Below are positions 23,701 through 34,760 of a stretch of DNA of 64,000 nt, piece by piece. The notes below the pieces were generated by a model. The model was not told where the DNA came from and made no database searches. It saw only the letters and a list, made by a program, of their open reading frames with translations. The DNA comes from Papio anubis (taxonomy: Eukaryota; Chordata; Mammalia; Primates; Cercopithecidae), in contig NC_044989.1 of NCBI RefSeq assembly GCF_008728515.1, positions 80,191,754 to 80,255,753 on the forward strand, given 5' to 3'. Position 1 is the first letter of the stretch. Every line of letters starts with the position of its first letter. Both the position numbers and the translations under genes were made by a program.

Positions 23701-24138
23701 ATCGTCTTCAGCCACTGTGGTGGTGACCAGCTTCCCACAGATGGAACTTAACAGCAGCTGGCTCAGCTAAAGACAATTCTTTTGCTTTCTGCCCCAGGGT
23801 ATGCTTTTTCCATGAGCTTTTGAAACTATTGGGGGAAACCATCTAGCCATTCTAAGTCAAGTATAGTGGATAGTTAATGTAATAGTGGATAGTTTATGTG
23901 CTAATTAATGCTCTTCAGAGAAATTGGAAAGGGCTTGAGTTCCAGGTTGTTGATGCCCCTTGACAAATGAAGGCACTGGAACTAATAGAGAAGAGCCGCT
24001 TCTTCCCTGCCTTGGCAGGTGAGGTTGAAGTGCATTCTTCCTGCCTCTGCAAAGATTCCCAGCAGTAGCAGTGTATCCAGGGGCTCACAGACCCACTCTA
24101 TGTTAATTTCCTTGGTTCTTGAATACAGAATTAGGGTG
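20701..24138. other. Largely unique DNA with homopolymers and one dispersed duplication
   Basis: Holds T-runs at about 20784-20800, 21062-21077 and 21681-21698, and a diverged 57-bp sequence present twice (23545-23601 and 23884-23939). A minus-strand frame at 20988-21446 has no recognisable motif and crosses a T-run, so I do not call it a gene. Confidence 0.45.
23545..23939. repeat. Dispersed duplication: 57-bp block present twice
   Basis: The block at 23545-23601 (starting agtagatagtttatg) and the block at 23884-23939 (starting agtggatagtttatg) share most bases and both end in gaaagggcttgag, in the same orientation about 340 bp apart. The flanking sequence does not align. Confidence 0.7.
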
Positions 24139-24142
24139 GATC

Positions 24143-24531
24143 TGTTGTGCCCAGACCTTCTGTTCCCCAAAGAAGACCACCAGAGTCCAGAGTCAAAGCC
24201 AAGCGGCAAGGATCTTTATGACAAGTTCGAACCTGGTCCCTCCATTACACAGCATACAAGAGGGCCCCGAACAATGCGAGTGCTTGCTTTTTTATAGCCC
24301 GAAAGTTATAGGGGAGGATGGGAATGTGTTTCGGTACTGGCGCTTTCAGGAAGTCCTTGAGACGATATGTGGTGATATGTGGTGGGATGGGAGGATGGGA
24401 TGTGTTTGTACTGGGCTCAGGAAGTTTGAGAAATATGTGGTGATATGTGGTGGGATGGGAGGATGGGATGTGTTTGTACTGGGCTTGTTTGTTTTGAGCC
24501 CGGGGCTGAGGAATGTGCCCGGCTCCTCTCA
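24143..24531 (-). mobile_element. Solo ERV1-type LTR with internal duplication, antisense
   Basis: On the minus strand it starts TGAGAGGAGCCGGGC and ends GGGCACAACA. It has a TATA-like TATAAAAAAG (complement of about 24285-24296) ahead of the R/U5 segment. A 4-bp target duplication, gatc, lies at 24139-24142 and 24532-24535, the size expected for ERV1. CpG content is still high, which suggests moderate age. No internal viral sequence remains. Confidence 0.75.
24347..24485. repeat. Two-copy tandem repeat (68-71 bp) inside the solo LTR
   Basis: Unit one is 24347-24417 and unit two is 24418-24485. The last 53 bases of each (24365-24417 and 24433-24485) are identical. The start of each unit (caggaagt) differs by small changes. 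Confidence 0.9.
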
Positions 24532-24597
24532 GATCCACTTAGCAGTGGGTAGAATCCTCAAATTAGTTCTCTAATCCATGAAGTAAAAGCTATTCTG

Positions 24598-24929
24598 GGC
24601 CGGACATGGTGGCTCAAGCCTGTAATCCCAGCACTTTGGGAGGCTGAGGCAGGTGAATCACCTGAGGTCGGGAGTTCGAGACCAGCCTGACCAAGATGGA
24701 GAAACCCCTTCTTTACTAAAAATACAAAATTTAGCCAGGCGTGTGGTGCATGCCTGTAATCCCAGCTACTCAGGAGGCTGAGGCTGGAGAATTGCTTGAA
24801 CCCATGAGGCGGAGGTTGCAGTGAGGTGAGATCGCGCCGTTGCACTCTAGCCTGGGCAACAAGAGTGAAACTCCATCTCAAAAAAAAGAAAAAAAGAAAA
24901 AGAAAAAAAAAGGAAGAAGAAAAGAAAAG
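24598..24929 (+). mobile_element. AluS, sense
   Basis: Full-length Alu with 'ggtgaatcacctgaggtcgg' in the left monomer (S-type) and a long A-rich tail interrupted by G (about 24880-24929). It lies 66 bp after the solo LTR. Confidence 0.93.
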
Positions 24930-27900
24930 GAGGCAGAAGCTTATGACCCTCTTCCTAGGATAAGATAAATCAGAACTAGTACTGCATCCTAGGAGAAATT
25001 GCATAGATTGGTGCCACCAGCAAAGACCTAAGGCACACAGAGGCTGTGCTCTCCCTCAGTATTACCATTTATTATTCTTGTATCATTCCTGAAACAATTG
25101 AGGGATCCTGGCACATCTGCCACTCAGACCACATAACCCCACAGATCTGACAGTGCCATGAAGTATGTGATGGTTAAGAATGCTGTGTGGGCTTGTTCAC
25201 AATCCTCAAGAGAACTGAAGTACAGACCCCTACAGTTCTGCCTTCTACAGGCCAAGACAGTGAGATGATCATGGAACTGCAAGAAAAGAGAAAAGGAAAT
25301 AAAATACAATAGCAAGGTCCGAAGCATTGAAGACTCAGTCAGAGAGAGAGAAGCTCCCCCCACAAAAAAAAAAAAAAAAAAACCAAAACAAACAAAAAGA
25401 AAAAGAAAATTAATTCTAGTCATTAAAGACTGGAGACTCCAATATCTGTCTCTTAGAGTTGTTATGTCTATTCATAGAATATAATGAGTTCATCGATGGG
25501 AAGGACTACAATTGTGTTCAGTAAATATTACTTTTTATTATTCTTTTCATCGATGACTAGATTGAGTATCTTTCATAGTAAATACTAATAAATAATGCAG
25601 TTAATTCTGTTCTAAGCAATCACATTCAGCAGCGGGGATTATTGTACATACCTGGGGATTATCCGATATGCCTGAGGAATGTGTCGGAGATATCCTCAGG
25701 TACAGAAAGCTTCTGGGTACAAGGGGATAATGTCTGAAATGTAAATTATTGTAACACCAGTTATATCCTCCTACAGAGCGTTTCTTTCCATTTTTACAAA
25801 GTAGAGCTATAGGAGTTAATTATTTTAAGAAAGTTCTGAAGTTGCCAAATGGGTGATGTCAGATAATTGAGTGATTTGAGGACATCATGCCAAGTTTCAT
25901 TATTGCTTGTTTGGTGATCCTTCCTGGAGCCCTGATGATCCATATTCTTAGGCTAAGAGGCCTGAAGGTTACAGAGTAACTGAACTGCCTCTGGACCAGA
26001 TATGCGGCTGGTTACGGGCCTTTTCCTACCCTAAGAAAGCCTCTAAAGAAAATGGTAATGAAAGTTGCCCTTCAGGAGCAGTTGTAGGTACAGAATGAAG
26101 CAAGTAGACTCAAATGTTAGTGGGACTTGGAAGATTAAAGACTTGGAAGATTAATATTATACATTTGTTTTTAGCAGGAAATGCAAAGTGTGTTCACTGG
26201 TTTGGTAAAATGTCTCAGTTGCATGCTTTCTTTGTGTTACTGTTTATGAATTGTCAGTTCTAGGGACAGAAAGCTTTTCAAGTTACTTTAGGCTTTATTA
26301 TCTTTTACTTCTTGTTTCTGTTCTTAATGTGCAAGCACAAGAAAAAGCAGAATTATGTTTCAACACCAGTTAAATGAATGAAATCAGATACTGGCTTTGA
26401 AACATTTTAAAAAGTTAAAAGTTATATAAAAATAAGTTCTGTCTAAATGTAGCATTACATATAATGTAATGAAAAAATACAAGCTTTTTTTAATAATTGT
26501 GTTATTATATTGATATTTATTTGCACTAGCCTTTCATGACATTTTTGAAATGTAAATTGGTAGCATCATTTTCGGAGTTAAATCCATTTTGAATTGTCTA
26601 TTTTGAACATAGTTGATTTTATGTTCGTCATTCATACTCTTCTTTTGCAATCCTAAAAAAAATATGTGCTTAATAAATGCTTTAAACTATGACGTAGTCC
26701 CTTAGAATTTAGTTGGTCTGGTGAGAGAAAACATCAGGCAGTTTGGCTATGAGCATGTGTATAAGTTTTATTACAACTTCAGATGCAAAAGAAAACACTC
26801 TAGTAGTCTGAGTTAAAGAACCATTCTTTGTAGGAATATTTTATAGGGTAGGAAGATAGTTAGATACTTATTGTTAGACAGATACAAAAGTTTTTTGAAA
26901 GTGTGGATAAAGGTCACTAGGCTCTTGACTAAGAAGCAGCTGGCCATATGGTAGTTGGGTCACCAGTTTTTCAAATCAAGACATAATTCCATTATAGTTC
27001 ATCAGAAAGTTTTAAAAAAGATCAGAAATGCTTATTTCTTCCCACAAGTTAAAATTGTAATCTCAATAATGTTCCTGGATATGGGAAAACATACCTATTT
27101 TTTTCAATAATTTTAGTACATTTTTATATTTGTCATACAGTGACGATTCAGTTCTCAAAGAAACTATATCCATATATTGCCAATATTTAAAAAATTCTAA
27201 AATAGTACGTTTATCTTTTAACATATACTGAACTGCTAGACAATAAATCTACCAGATGAAGAGAAATACTGCTGATTTTCTTCTCTTTTAACCAAAATCA
27301 CACAGTCACACTTTATTATGTTTGTACCCTGGTTTGTATTTTTTTGGGCAAAATGAAAATAGTTAAAGCAATATAATATAATATAATAAAATATATAGTT
27401 CTTATTTGGAGTAGTTGAATTTTTCTTGCAGCACTGGCCATCTTCTTTTCTGTGATTCAAGATTGAAGCAAATTTTGAGGTTAAGAGCCAGAGTGGGGAA
27501 AATTAATGGAATTTATAGTTTGACTTAATTTGTGTCATGAAATGTGAGCATAGATTTTTCTAGGAAGAATTATAACCTACTATTTTTCTATATATTTAAA
27601 TAATAAAATGAGAAAATATATATAAGTTTAGATATTGAAAAGCCATTATTGTCTGTGAAAATTTTAGACCATGGATTAGAGATTGAGAAATATCTTCTTT
27701 GATAATGACAAAAATTAAAATGCAAGTTATAGCAGTTTAATGGATGGCATAGAGAGAACCATTTTTAAAACTGATTTAACAAAATGCTATGAACATTTTA
27801 AAAGTCTCAGTTCTAAGTAGCACAAGTGTCAGAGAAATCTTTTAAGGGGAAATTGCCCCTGAAGAGTCTTGAAGAGCAAGAATGAGCTGGGCCAAATGGG

Positions 27901-28116
27901 AAGGAGGGGAGCCGGGTCACCATGACCAAAGGAGCTGGGTTGTATATAGGAAGTCTTGTGGGAAGTGCATTATTAATTGAACACAAAATGCTTTTATGGT
28001 ATACCTTAAGAAGAAGCTGGAAGGATAAGTTGTAGCTAGGAAAAGGCCTGTTCTTTTGGACGATTGTGTAATAAGTCCAAGGGGCCTAGAGAATGAGTCC
28101 CCTATCCCACCAAGCA
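24930..28116. other. No recognised repeat or gene apart from simple repeats
   Basis: 3.2 kb of mostly unique, AT-rich DNA. It contains an A-run at 25361-25380 and a short (ATAAT)n at about 27369-27395. I see no supported coding exon. Confidence 0.45.
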
Positions 28117-28454
28117 AAGGTTGAATATTCCTTGTCTGAAATGCTTAGGACCAGAAATGTTTCAGATTTTGCACATGTTTAGATTTTGAAATATTTGCAT
28201 ATATATAATGGGATAGCTTAAGGATAGGACCAAAGTCTAAACATGAAATGTCTTCATTTCATCTGCTCCTAGTGAAGGTTATTTTATACAATATTTTAAA
28301 ATAATTTTGTGCATGAAACAAAGTTTTGACTGATGCCTGTCACATGAGGTCAGGTGTGAAATTTTCCACATGTGGCATTTTATTAGCACTCAAGAAGTTT
28401 TGGATTTTGGAGCATTTCAGATTTCAGATTTATGGATTAGGGATGCTCAACCTC
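28117..28454 (+). mobile_element. Tigger/pogo-type MITE (MER8-like)
   Basis: Terminal inverted repeats are visible: aggttgaatattccttgtct at the left (about 28118) and its near complement around 'ggattagggatgctcaacct' at the right. The inner blocks 'tgaaatatttgcatatat' and 'ttgtgcatgaaacaaag' match the common primate Tigger-derived repeat of this kind. It is non-autonomous, with no transposase. Confidence 0.8.
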
Positions 28455-28570
28455 TTTTATGTTTGAATAGTAATAGCAGTAGGTTACTGAGCTCATCGTC
28501 TCAGAAGGTAATTTTGACTATGACTCCTGTTTTGTTGAGTGCAATTAAGAGTATTAAGAGATGTTAAGTT

Positions 28571-28870
28571 GGCTGGGCATGGTGGCTTACACCTGTAATC
28601 CCAGCACTTTGGAGGCTGAGGCGGGCGAAACATGAGGTCAGGAGATTGAGACCATCCCGGCTAACACAGTGAAACCCTGTCTTTACTAAAAATACAAAAA
28701 AATTAGCAGCTGGGCATGGTGGCAGGCACCTGTAGTTCCAGCTACTTGGGAGGCTGAGGCAGGAGAATGGCATGAACCCAGGAGTCGGAGCTTGCAGTGA
28801 GCTGAGATTGTGCCACTGCACTCCAGCCTGGGCGACAGAGTGAGACTCTGTTAAAAAAAAAAAAAAAAAA
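28571..28870 (+). mobile_element. AluY, sense
   Basis: Full-length Alu with AluY-type 'gaccatcccggctaacac' and 'cggagcttgcagtgagc', and an A-tail of 18. A one-base deletion in 'gcactttggaggc' and extra bases before the right monomer are private changes. The target duplication is weak. Confidence 0.93.
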
Positions 28871-29839
28871 GTTTATAAGAAAAGAAAGAAGAGCCTATAA
28901 TTTTCAAAGATTAGTAGGTTAAAATTATCATTTCGACATGACTTTTGCATATAAGTTTTCCATATAGTGTCAATATAAATTCTCTTTCCTGCTTCTCTCA
29001 AACTCTTCAGTTAGTTATACATTCCTCACTACTACTGTAGATTCAAACGCCATGTTGCAGTAGTTAACTCTGATTTATTATGGGCACAAAATGGGACTAA
29101 GGCCACCCATTAGGGCTACGCACCGATTGGAGGTTTATTTTTTAAACAGACATTTTATAGTTACCCAAAAGCTTTTAAGAGTACGTGAAGGGAGCATATT
29201 GGCATTTCAGGTAGATGACTTTGGAGGCAAGTTAGAGGACGTTTTGAAGGTGGAGACAGAGGTGTATGTGTTCAGATGACTTGCACAAACATCTGAATAA
29301 TGGAAGAATTGATTCCTACAATGTTATGAATAAAATAGAGAATGAAGTTTTATGTTAAAAGAGTTGGCTTGGAGGAGTTACTGGGAAGAAAGGGAGAGGA
29401 AGGTGACTAGAACCCTTCCAACTCCTGTCCCACCCTGTACCTGTCCTCTCATTGTCCGCAGGTGACTTAGACTTCCCTGCCATCCTGAGCAAACAGAGGG
29501 TACCATGTGCACACTACCTCATTCCATGTTCTCTGGATTTCAGGACCCTGTACTGCCCCAGTCTCCTACATTTGCCTCTGGCTTTGCCTCTTCCTCCAAG
29601 CTGAGTCGTTAGCTGGAAAACTAGTGGTCTCTTGGGGGTTGCTTCTGTCTACAACCTGACCCTTCCTCCTGCTTGAAAGTTATAGCATCTCTGGGATAAG
29701 TCTCTTCTTGAGTTGAGATCATATTTTCATTTATTATCTCCCACGTGCCTCATATAATAGATACTCAGTAAAGGTCTAATCAAGTTAAATGCCAAATCCC
29801 CTTCTTATGGGTATCTTATTCCTAAGCAACTGACATGCT
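28871..29839. other. No recognised feature
   Basis: Includes a C/T-rich stretch (29405-29700) that could be degraded L2, but no family could be fixed. Confidence 0.4.
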
Positions 29840-30220
29840 CGAGCATTCTTTATCCTAAAACAAAACTCCTTTCCTGAGTCCTATTCCTCCAATGCCCCTG
29901 TTTCTCTTTGCTCCCAAATGGACTCAGCATAGCTTACCTTTGACTTCTCTGCTGTCTCCCTGGTCTCCCTCACTCTTCCACTTCCAGGCCACCTTTCTTT
30001 ACTACTATTTTAATGAAAATTGCTCTCACTTTGATCCCTTAAGATCACTTTTTTTAATACAAATATATTTTTGGTTTGCTCATCCATTCTACTAGAATGG
30101 GAATTATTTTTCTTTTGTGTTACCTCCTATTTCTCTTCTTTGTAGATTCATGATTTTTATCCTCCAATGTTCTTATCCCGTTTCCCAAAAAGACAACTCA
30201 ATAAATCCTTTTTCTTTATT
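29840..30220 (+). mobile_element. Probable L2 fragment
   Basis: C/T-rich sequence with 'aattgctctcactttgatcc' close to an L2 body block. The call is weak because divergence is high. Confidence 0.4.
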
Positions 30221-31153
30221 GTTTGACTTTTATAACCTTTAAAGTGATATTTATGGAAGGTTAAAATCAAGCATGTAGTTTCTTTGGATTGTTTGCTAAA
30301 TTAACCTTTTTCCAAAATCTTCATTTTTTCACATTAAAAACATATTTCCTCATCTTAATTTTAAGCATTTTTATCCTTAAAAGTAGTTTAAATTGTTCTT
30401 AGTAACTGAAAACATGCTCTTTTAAATTTCACTTGACTGAATGCATTGTTAATTCTTCCAGACTTACTGAATTTATTATATTTTATTCAGTGTTCAAACA
30501 TTATATTAGCTCTTTGAAAATTATTAAAGTTTCTTTTCAAAAAATGAACTAAAGTGTTCCATTGAATGAATAGCAGTTACATTATACACTCAAGGAAGAG
30601 AAGTGCTGATGTGTTTAAAATTGTTTATTGAAGTTACAGCTGTCCCATTTGGCTTTAAAAAGCACAATGCTATTATGTGAATTGTAAACACTAAGATATT
30701 GTTCTGAGCGGAAAAAAAGCTAAGAATGTTAGAAGAAAATTATACCCTTCTAGTACGGTAACTGGATTTCCTGTCGATTTACATTTATGAAACTTCTTAC
30801 TTTGATATCAAGAAATTGTAAGTAGATAACCTAAACTTCCAAAATAGGATCACTTTTCAGATTTTTCAAGTAGCTGATTGCTACCATCAGCTGTCTTTAA
30901 GGACTCATCATGATCTATGATATTAAATTTTCCTTTACAAAAATTACGTTTTACATGGCATTTAACTTGTAAAACATAGTATTTATGATTGAAATGCTGA
31001 TGAGAGCAATTTAAAGTATTTCAGAACACTTTCTCTACAGATAATTTGTCTTCAAATTCTTGCCTTAGCTTACAGTGCCTATATGATTGATACTACTGTA
31101 CCAGTTGGGTTCAGTGGAGTTGGAAGTGCAAAATATTGGGGGTTGCATGTATG
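30221..31153. other. No recognised feature
   Basis: AT-rich unique DNA. No supported gene or repeat. Confidence 0.45.
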
Positions 31154-31166
31154 AAAGAGGAGAAGG

Positions 31167-31456
31167 GGCCGGGCGCGGTGGCTCACGCCTGTAATCCTAG
31201 CACTTTGGGAGGCCGAGGCGGGCGAATCACAAGGTCAGGAGATCGAGACCACGGTGAAACCCTGTCTCTACTAAAAATACAAAAAATGAGCCGGGCGAGG
31301 TGGCGGGCGCCTGTAGTCCCAGCTACTCGGGAGGTTGGGGCAGGAGAATGGCGTGAACCCAGGAGGCGGAGCTTGCAGTGAGCCAGGATTGCGCCACTGC
31401 ACTCCAGCTTGGGCGACAGAGCAAGACTCCGTCTCAAAAAAAAAAAAAAAAAAAAA
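31167..31456 (+). mobile_element. Young AluY of Old World monkey type with 12-bp deletion
   Basis: The CpG-rich body is almost intact. It shows 'gagccgggcgaggtggcggg', the sense form of the monkey variant, and lacks the 12 bases between 'gagacc' and 'acggtgaaaccc', a deletion reported for the AluYd/AluYRd lineage. It is bounded by an exact 13-bp duplication, aaagaggagaagg, at 31154-31166 and 31457-31469. It is one of the youngest insertions in the window. Confidence 0.96.
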
Positions 31457-31694
31457 AAAGAGGAGAAGGGAGAAGGAGGAAGGAATACTGGGTAGTGAGG
31501 GCCTTACAGTGTGTTGCTGCTCAGAAAATATGTTGGCAAGGCCAGTGAGGAGTTCCAGTGCCAAAATTGCCCTTAGGAGGAATTATTCATTAAGTAAAAA
31601 TGGTCGGGTTCTACTCATTAACTGAAGCTGCTTGGGGAAAGCCTGTCATAGCTTGAAGGTCATAGTCAATCCCAAAGCATCTGTAGCTAGAGCT

Positions 31695-31994
31695 ATCACC
31701 AAATTCTTGCTTATCTTCTTGTTTTCTTTATAGTGTCTTTGAAAGAGAATACTTTTTTATGTTTATAAAGTCTGCTTTGTCAATTCCCTATTCTTTTATG
31801 AATCATGATTTTGGTTTTACATTTAAGAAATCCTTGCCTAACACAAGGTCACAACAATTTTTTTCTGTTTTTTTTTTTCCTAGGAGTTTATAGTTTTAAG
31901 CATTGCATTTAGATTTTTAATTTATTTTGAGCTAATCTTTATAGGCAAATTTGGGGTCAAGGTTAATGTTTTTATGCATGGATTTCATCTTTGT
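31695..31994 (-). mobile_element. L1M ORF2 fragment, part 1 (host of nested insertions)
   Basis: Antisense of old L1 ORF2 ('aatccttgcctaacacaagg', 'gagtttatagttttaagcat', 'gaaatccttgcc' order preserved). It is interrupted at 31995 by a younger L1 and resumes at about 33480. Confidence 0.75.
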
Positions 31995-32005
31995 CATCAT
32001 CATTT

Positions 32006-32852
32006 TTTTTTTATTATACTTTAAGTTCTGGGATACATGTGCAGAAAACGCAGGTTTGTTACATAGGTATATACATGCCATGGTGGTTTGCTGCACCTAT
32101 CAATCCGTGATCTACGTTAGATATTTCTCCTAATGCTGTCCTTCCCCTAGCCCCCCATCCCCCAATAGACCCTGGTGTGTGATGTTCCCCTATCTGTATC
32201 CATGTGTTCTCATTGCTCAGCTCCCACTTAGGAGTGAGAACATGCAGTGTTTGGTTTTCTGTTCCTGTGTTAGTTTGATGAGAATGATGGTTTCCAGCTT
32301 CATCCATGTCCCTGCAAAGGACATGAGCTCATCCTTTTTTTTTATGGCTGCATAGTATTCCATGGTGTATATGTGCCACATTTTCTTTATCCAGTCTATC
32401 ATTGATGGGCATTTGGGTTGGTTCCAAGTCTTTTCTATTGTAAATAGTGCTGCAATAAACATATGTGTGCATGTGTCTTTATAGCAGCATGATTTGTAAT
32501 CGTTTGGGTGTATACCCAGTAATTGGATTGCTGGGTCAAATGATATTTCTGGTTCTAGATCCTTGAGGAATCACCACGTTGTCTTCCACAATAGTTGAAC
32601 TAATTTATACTTCCACCAACAGTGTAAAAGCGTTCCTATTTCTCCACATCCTCTCCAGCATCTGTTGTTTCCTGACTTTTTAATGATTGCCATTCTAACT
32701 GGCATGAGATGGTATCTCATTGTGGTTTTGATTTGCATTTCTCTAATGACCAGTGATGATGAGCTTTTTTCATATGTTTGTTAGCCACATAAATGTCTTC
32801 TTTTGAGAAGTGTCTGTTCATATCCTTTGCCCACCTTTTGATGGGGTTGTTT

Positions 32853-32896
<44 letters not shown>

Positions 32897-33256
32897 GAGA
32901 CAGAGTCTCGCTCTCGCTCTGTCGCCCAGGCTTGGAGTGCAGTGGTGTGATCTCAGCTCACTGCAAGCTCTGCCTCGATGGGGTTGTTTTTTTCTTGTAA
33001 ATTTGTTTATGTTCTTTGTAGATTCTGGATATCAGCCCTTTGTCAGATGGGTAGGTTGCAAAAATTTTCTCTCATTCTGTATGTTGCCTATCACTCTGAT
33101 GATAGTTTCTTTTGCTATGCAGAAGCTCTTTTGTTTAATTAGACCCCATTTGTAAATTTTGGCTTTTGTTGCCATTGGTTTTGGTGTTTTAGTCATGAAT
33201 TCTTTGCCCATGCCTGTGTCCTGAATGGTATTGCCTAGGTTTTCTTCTTGGGTTTT
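32006..33256 (-). mobile_element. Younger L1, 3' part of a twin-primed insertion
   Basis: L1PA/PB-type 3' end on the minus strand, with the T-tail at 32006-32012 followed by the 3' UTR and ORF2 C-terminal part (MEYYAAIK and WNQPKCP landmarks near 32340-32420). It is interrupted by a truncated Alu at 32860-32976. At about 33257 the sequence flips to plus-strand L1. Confidence 0.95.
32860..32976 (-). mobile_element. 5'-truncated Alu inside the L1
   Basis: T-rich tail (32860-32896) followed by about 80 bp of antisense Alu that ends at 'ctctgcctc'. It is flanked by an exact 20-bp duplication of L1 sequence, gatggggttgtttttttctt, at 32840-32859 and 32977-32996. A small CTCTCG duplication lies at about 32905-32918. 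Confidence 0.95.
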
Positions 33257-33468
33257 TAGAGATCCTGAAAGAAGCACTAAATATGGAAAGGAAAACCCAG
33301 TACCAGCCACTGCGAAAATATACCAAATAGTAAAGACCATCGACACTATAAAGAAACTGTATCAACTAATGGGTGAAATAACCAGTTAGCATCATAATGA
33401 CAGGATCAAATTCATATGCAACAATATTGACCTTTAATGTAAATGGGCTAAATGCCCCAATTAAAAGA
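33257..33468 (+). mobile_element. Younger L1, inverted 5' part (end of ORF1, inter-ORF region, start of ORF2)
   Basis: Plus-strand L1 from the ORF1 3' end ('gaagcactaaatatggaaag', about 33272) through the inter-ORF spacer to the ORF2 start (atgacaggatcaaattc, about 33398). It is the inverted half of the insertion at 32006. The whole unit is bounded by the duplication catcatcattt at 31995-32005 and 33469-33479. Confidence 0.93.
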
Positions 33469-33479
33469 CATCATCATTT

Positions 33480-33492
33480 CTTAGAGACTATC
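33480..33492 (-). mobile_element. L1M ORF2 fragment, sliver between insertions
   Basis: Thirteen bases of the old L1M lie between the younger L1 and the MST/THE1 LTR. With the flanks they restore the expected antisense L1M order, which shows that both insertions hit the same host element. Confidence 0.6.
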
Positions 33493-33824
33493 TGTATCAG
33501 TCTGTTTTCATGCTGCTGATAAAGACATAACCGAGACTGAGTATTGAAACAAAAAAAAGAGGTTTAAGGGACTCACAGTTCCACATGGCTGGGGAGGCCT
33601 CAAAATCATGGCTGAAGGCAAAAGGTCTTACATCACAGTTGTTAAGAGAGAATGAGAGCCAAGTGAAAGGGAAACCCCCTATAAAACCATTAGATCTTGT
33701 GAGACTTATTAACTACTACTACAACAGTACGGGGGAAACTGCCCCCATGATTCAGTTATCTCCCACTGGGTCCCTTCCACAACACGAGATGAGATTTGGG
33801 TGGGGACACAACTAAACCATATCA
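33493..33824 (-). mobile_element. MST/THE1-type MaLR solo LTR, antisense
   Basis: Starts tgtatcagtctgttttcatg and ends aaccatatca, the reverse of the TGATATGG...ATACA form. Inner blocks are 'ccacatggctggggaggcct' and 'gagatttgggtggggacac'. Perfect 5-bp duplication ctatc at 33488-33492 and 33825-33829. Confidence 0.95.
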
Positions 33825-34760
33825 CTATCCTTTTGCCATTGAATTGCCTTTTCACCTTTTCTAAAAGTCAATTGATCATATATGTAAGGATCTATTTTTA
33901 GAATCTGTTCTGTTGCATCAATTTATATGTCCATACTTTTGCCAATACCACACTGTATTGATTATTGTATCTTTGTAAGAATCTTGAAATCAAGTAATGC
34001 CTTCTAATGTTCTTTTTTCAAAATTGGTTTTGGGTACTTGAGTTTCTTTGCTTTTCTACATAATTTTTAAAATCAGCTTTTTTATTTCTAAGAAAAGGAA
34101 GAATTCTGCTATGATTCATCCTGGGATTATATTCAATCTATGGATCTATCCGGGGAGAACTGACACCTTAACATTATTAAAACTCCCAGTCTATGAACAC
34201 ACTGTATCTCTTAATTTGTTTAAGTCTTTTAAAATTTCTCATCAGCTTTGAAGTTTTCAACATACAGATCTTGTGTGTATTTCAGGAAAGGTATACTTAA
34301 ATATTTTGGCTGCTGTTTTAAATGACACTTAAAAAAATTTCAATTTGCAATTGTTTACTGATTCTATATAGAAATACAGTAGTTTAGTTTTGTGTGCATG
34401 TATGCATGTATGCGTGAATTGACCTTATATCCTGTGACCTTCTAAACTTAAGTATTATTTCTAATGTCATTTTTTTGTAGATTCTTTGAGATTTAGCTAC
34501 ATTGACAACTCTGTTATCTTCAAATAGTTTTAGTTTTATTTATGTTTTTTTCATTCTGTATTCTTTTCTTTTTCTTGACGATTGCACTGGCTAGGACTTC
34601 CATTATCATGGTGAATATAAGTGGTAAGTGCAGTCATCCTTACCTTGTTCCTGATATTAGAGAGAAAGCATTCAGTCTTTTGTCTTTAAGTAAGATGTTA
34701 GCTGTAGTTTTCCTGAGATTCCTTTATTGGGTTTAGGAAATCTCCTATTACATGTTTGCA
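33825..34760 (-). mobile_element. L1M ORF2 fragment, part 2
   Basis: Continuation of the old antisense L1M ('ccattgaattgccttttcac', 'cttgaaatcaagtaatgcct', 'gggattatattcaatctatg'), ending near 34760 within the reverse transcriptase region. Many indels and stops are present. Confidence 0.8.

Noticed and set aside
24119..25004. Frames of about 150 codons on both strands (24119-24574 plus, 24558-25004 minus)
   Set aside because: The first lies in a solo LTR with a tandem duplication, and the second is translated antisense AluS. Neither has a recognisable domain.
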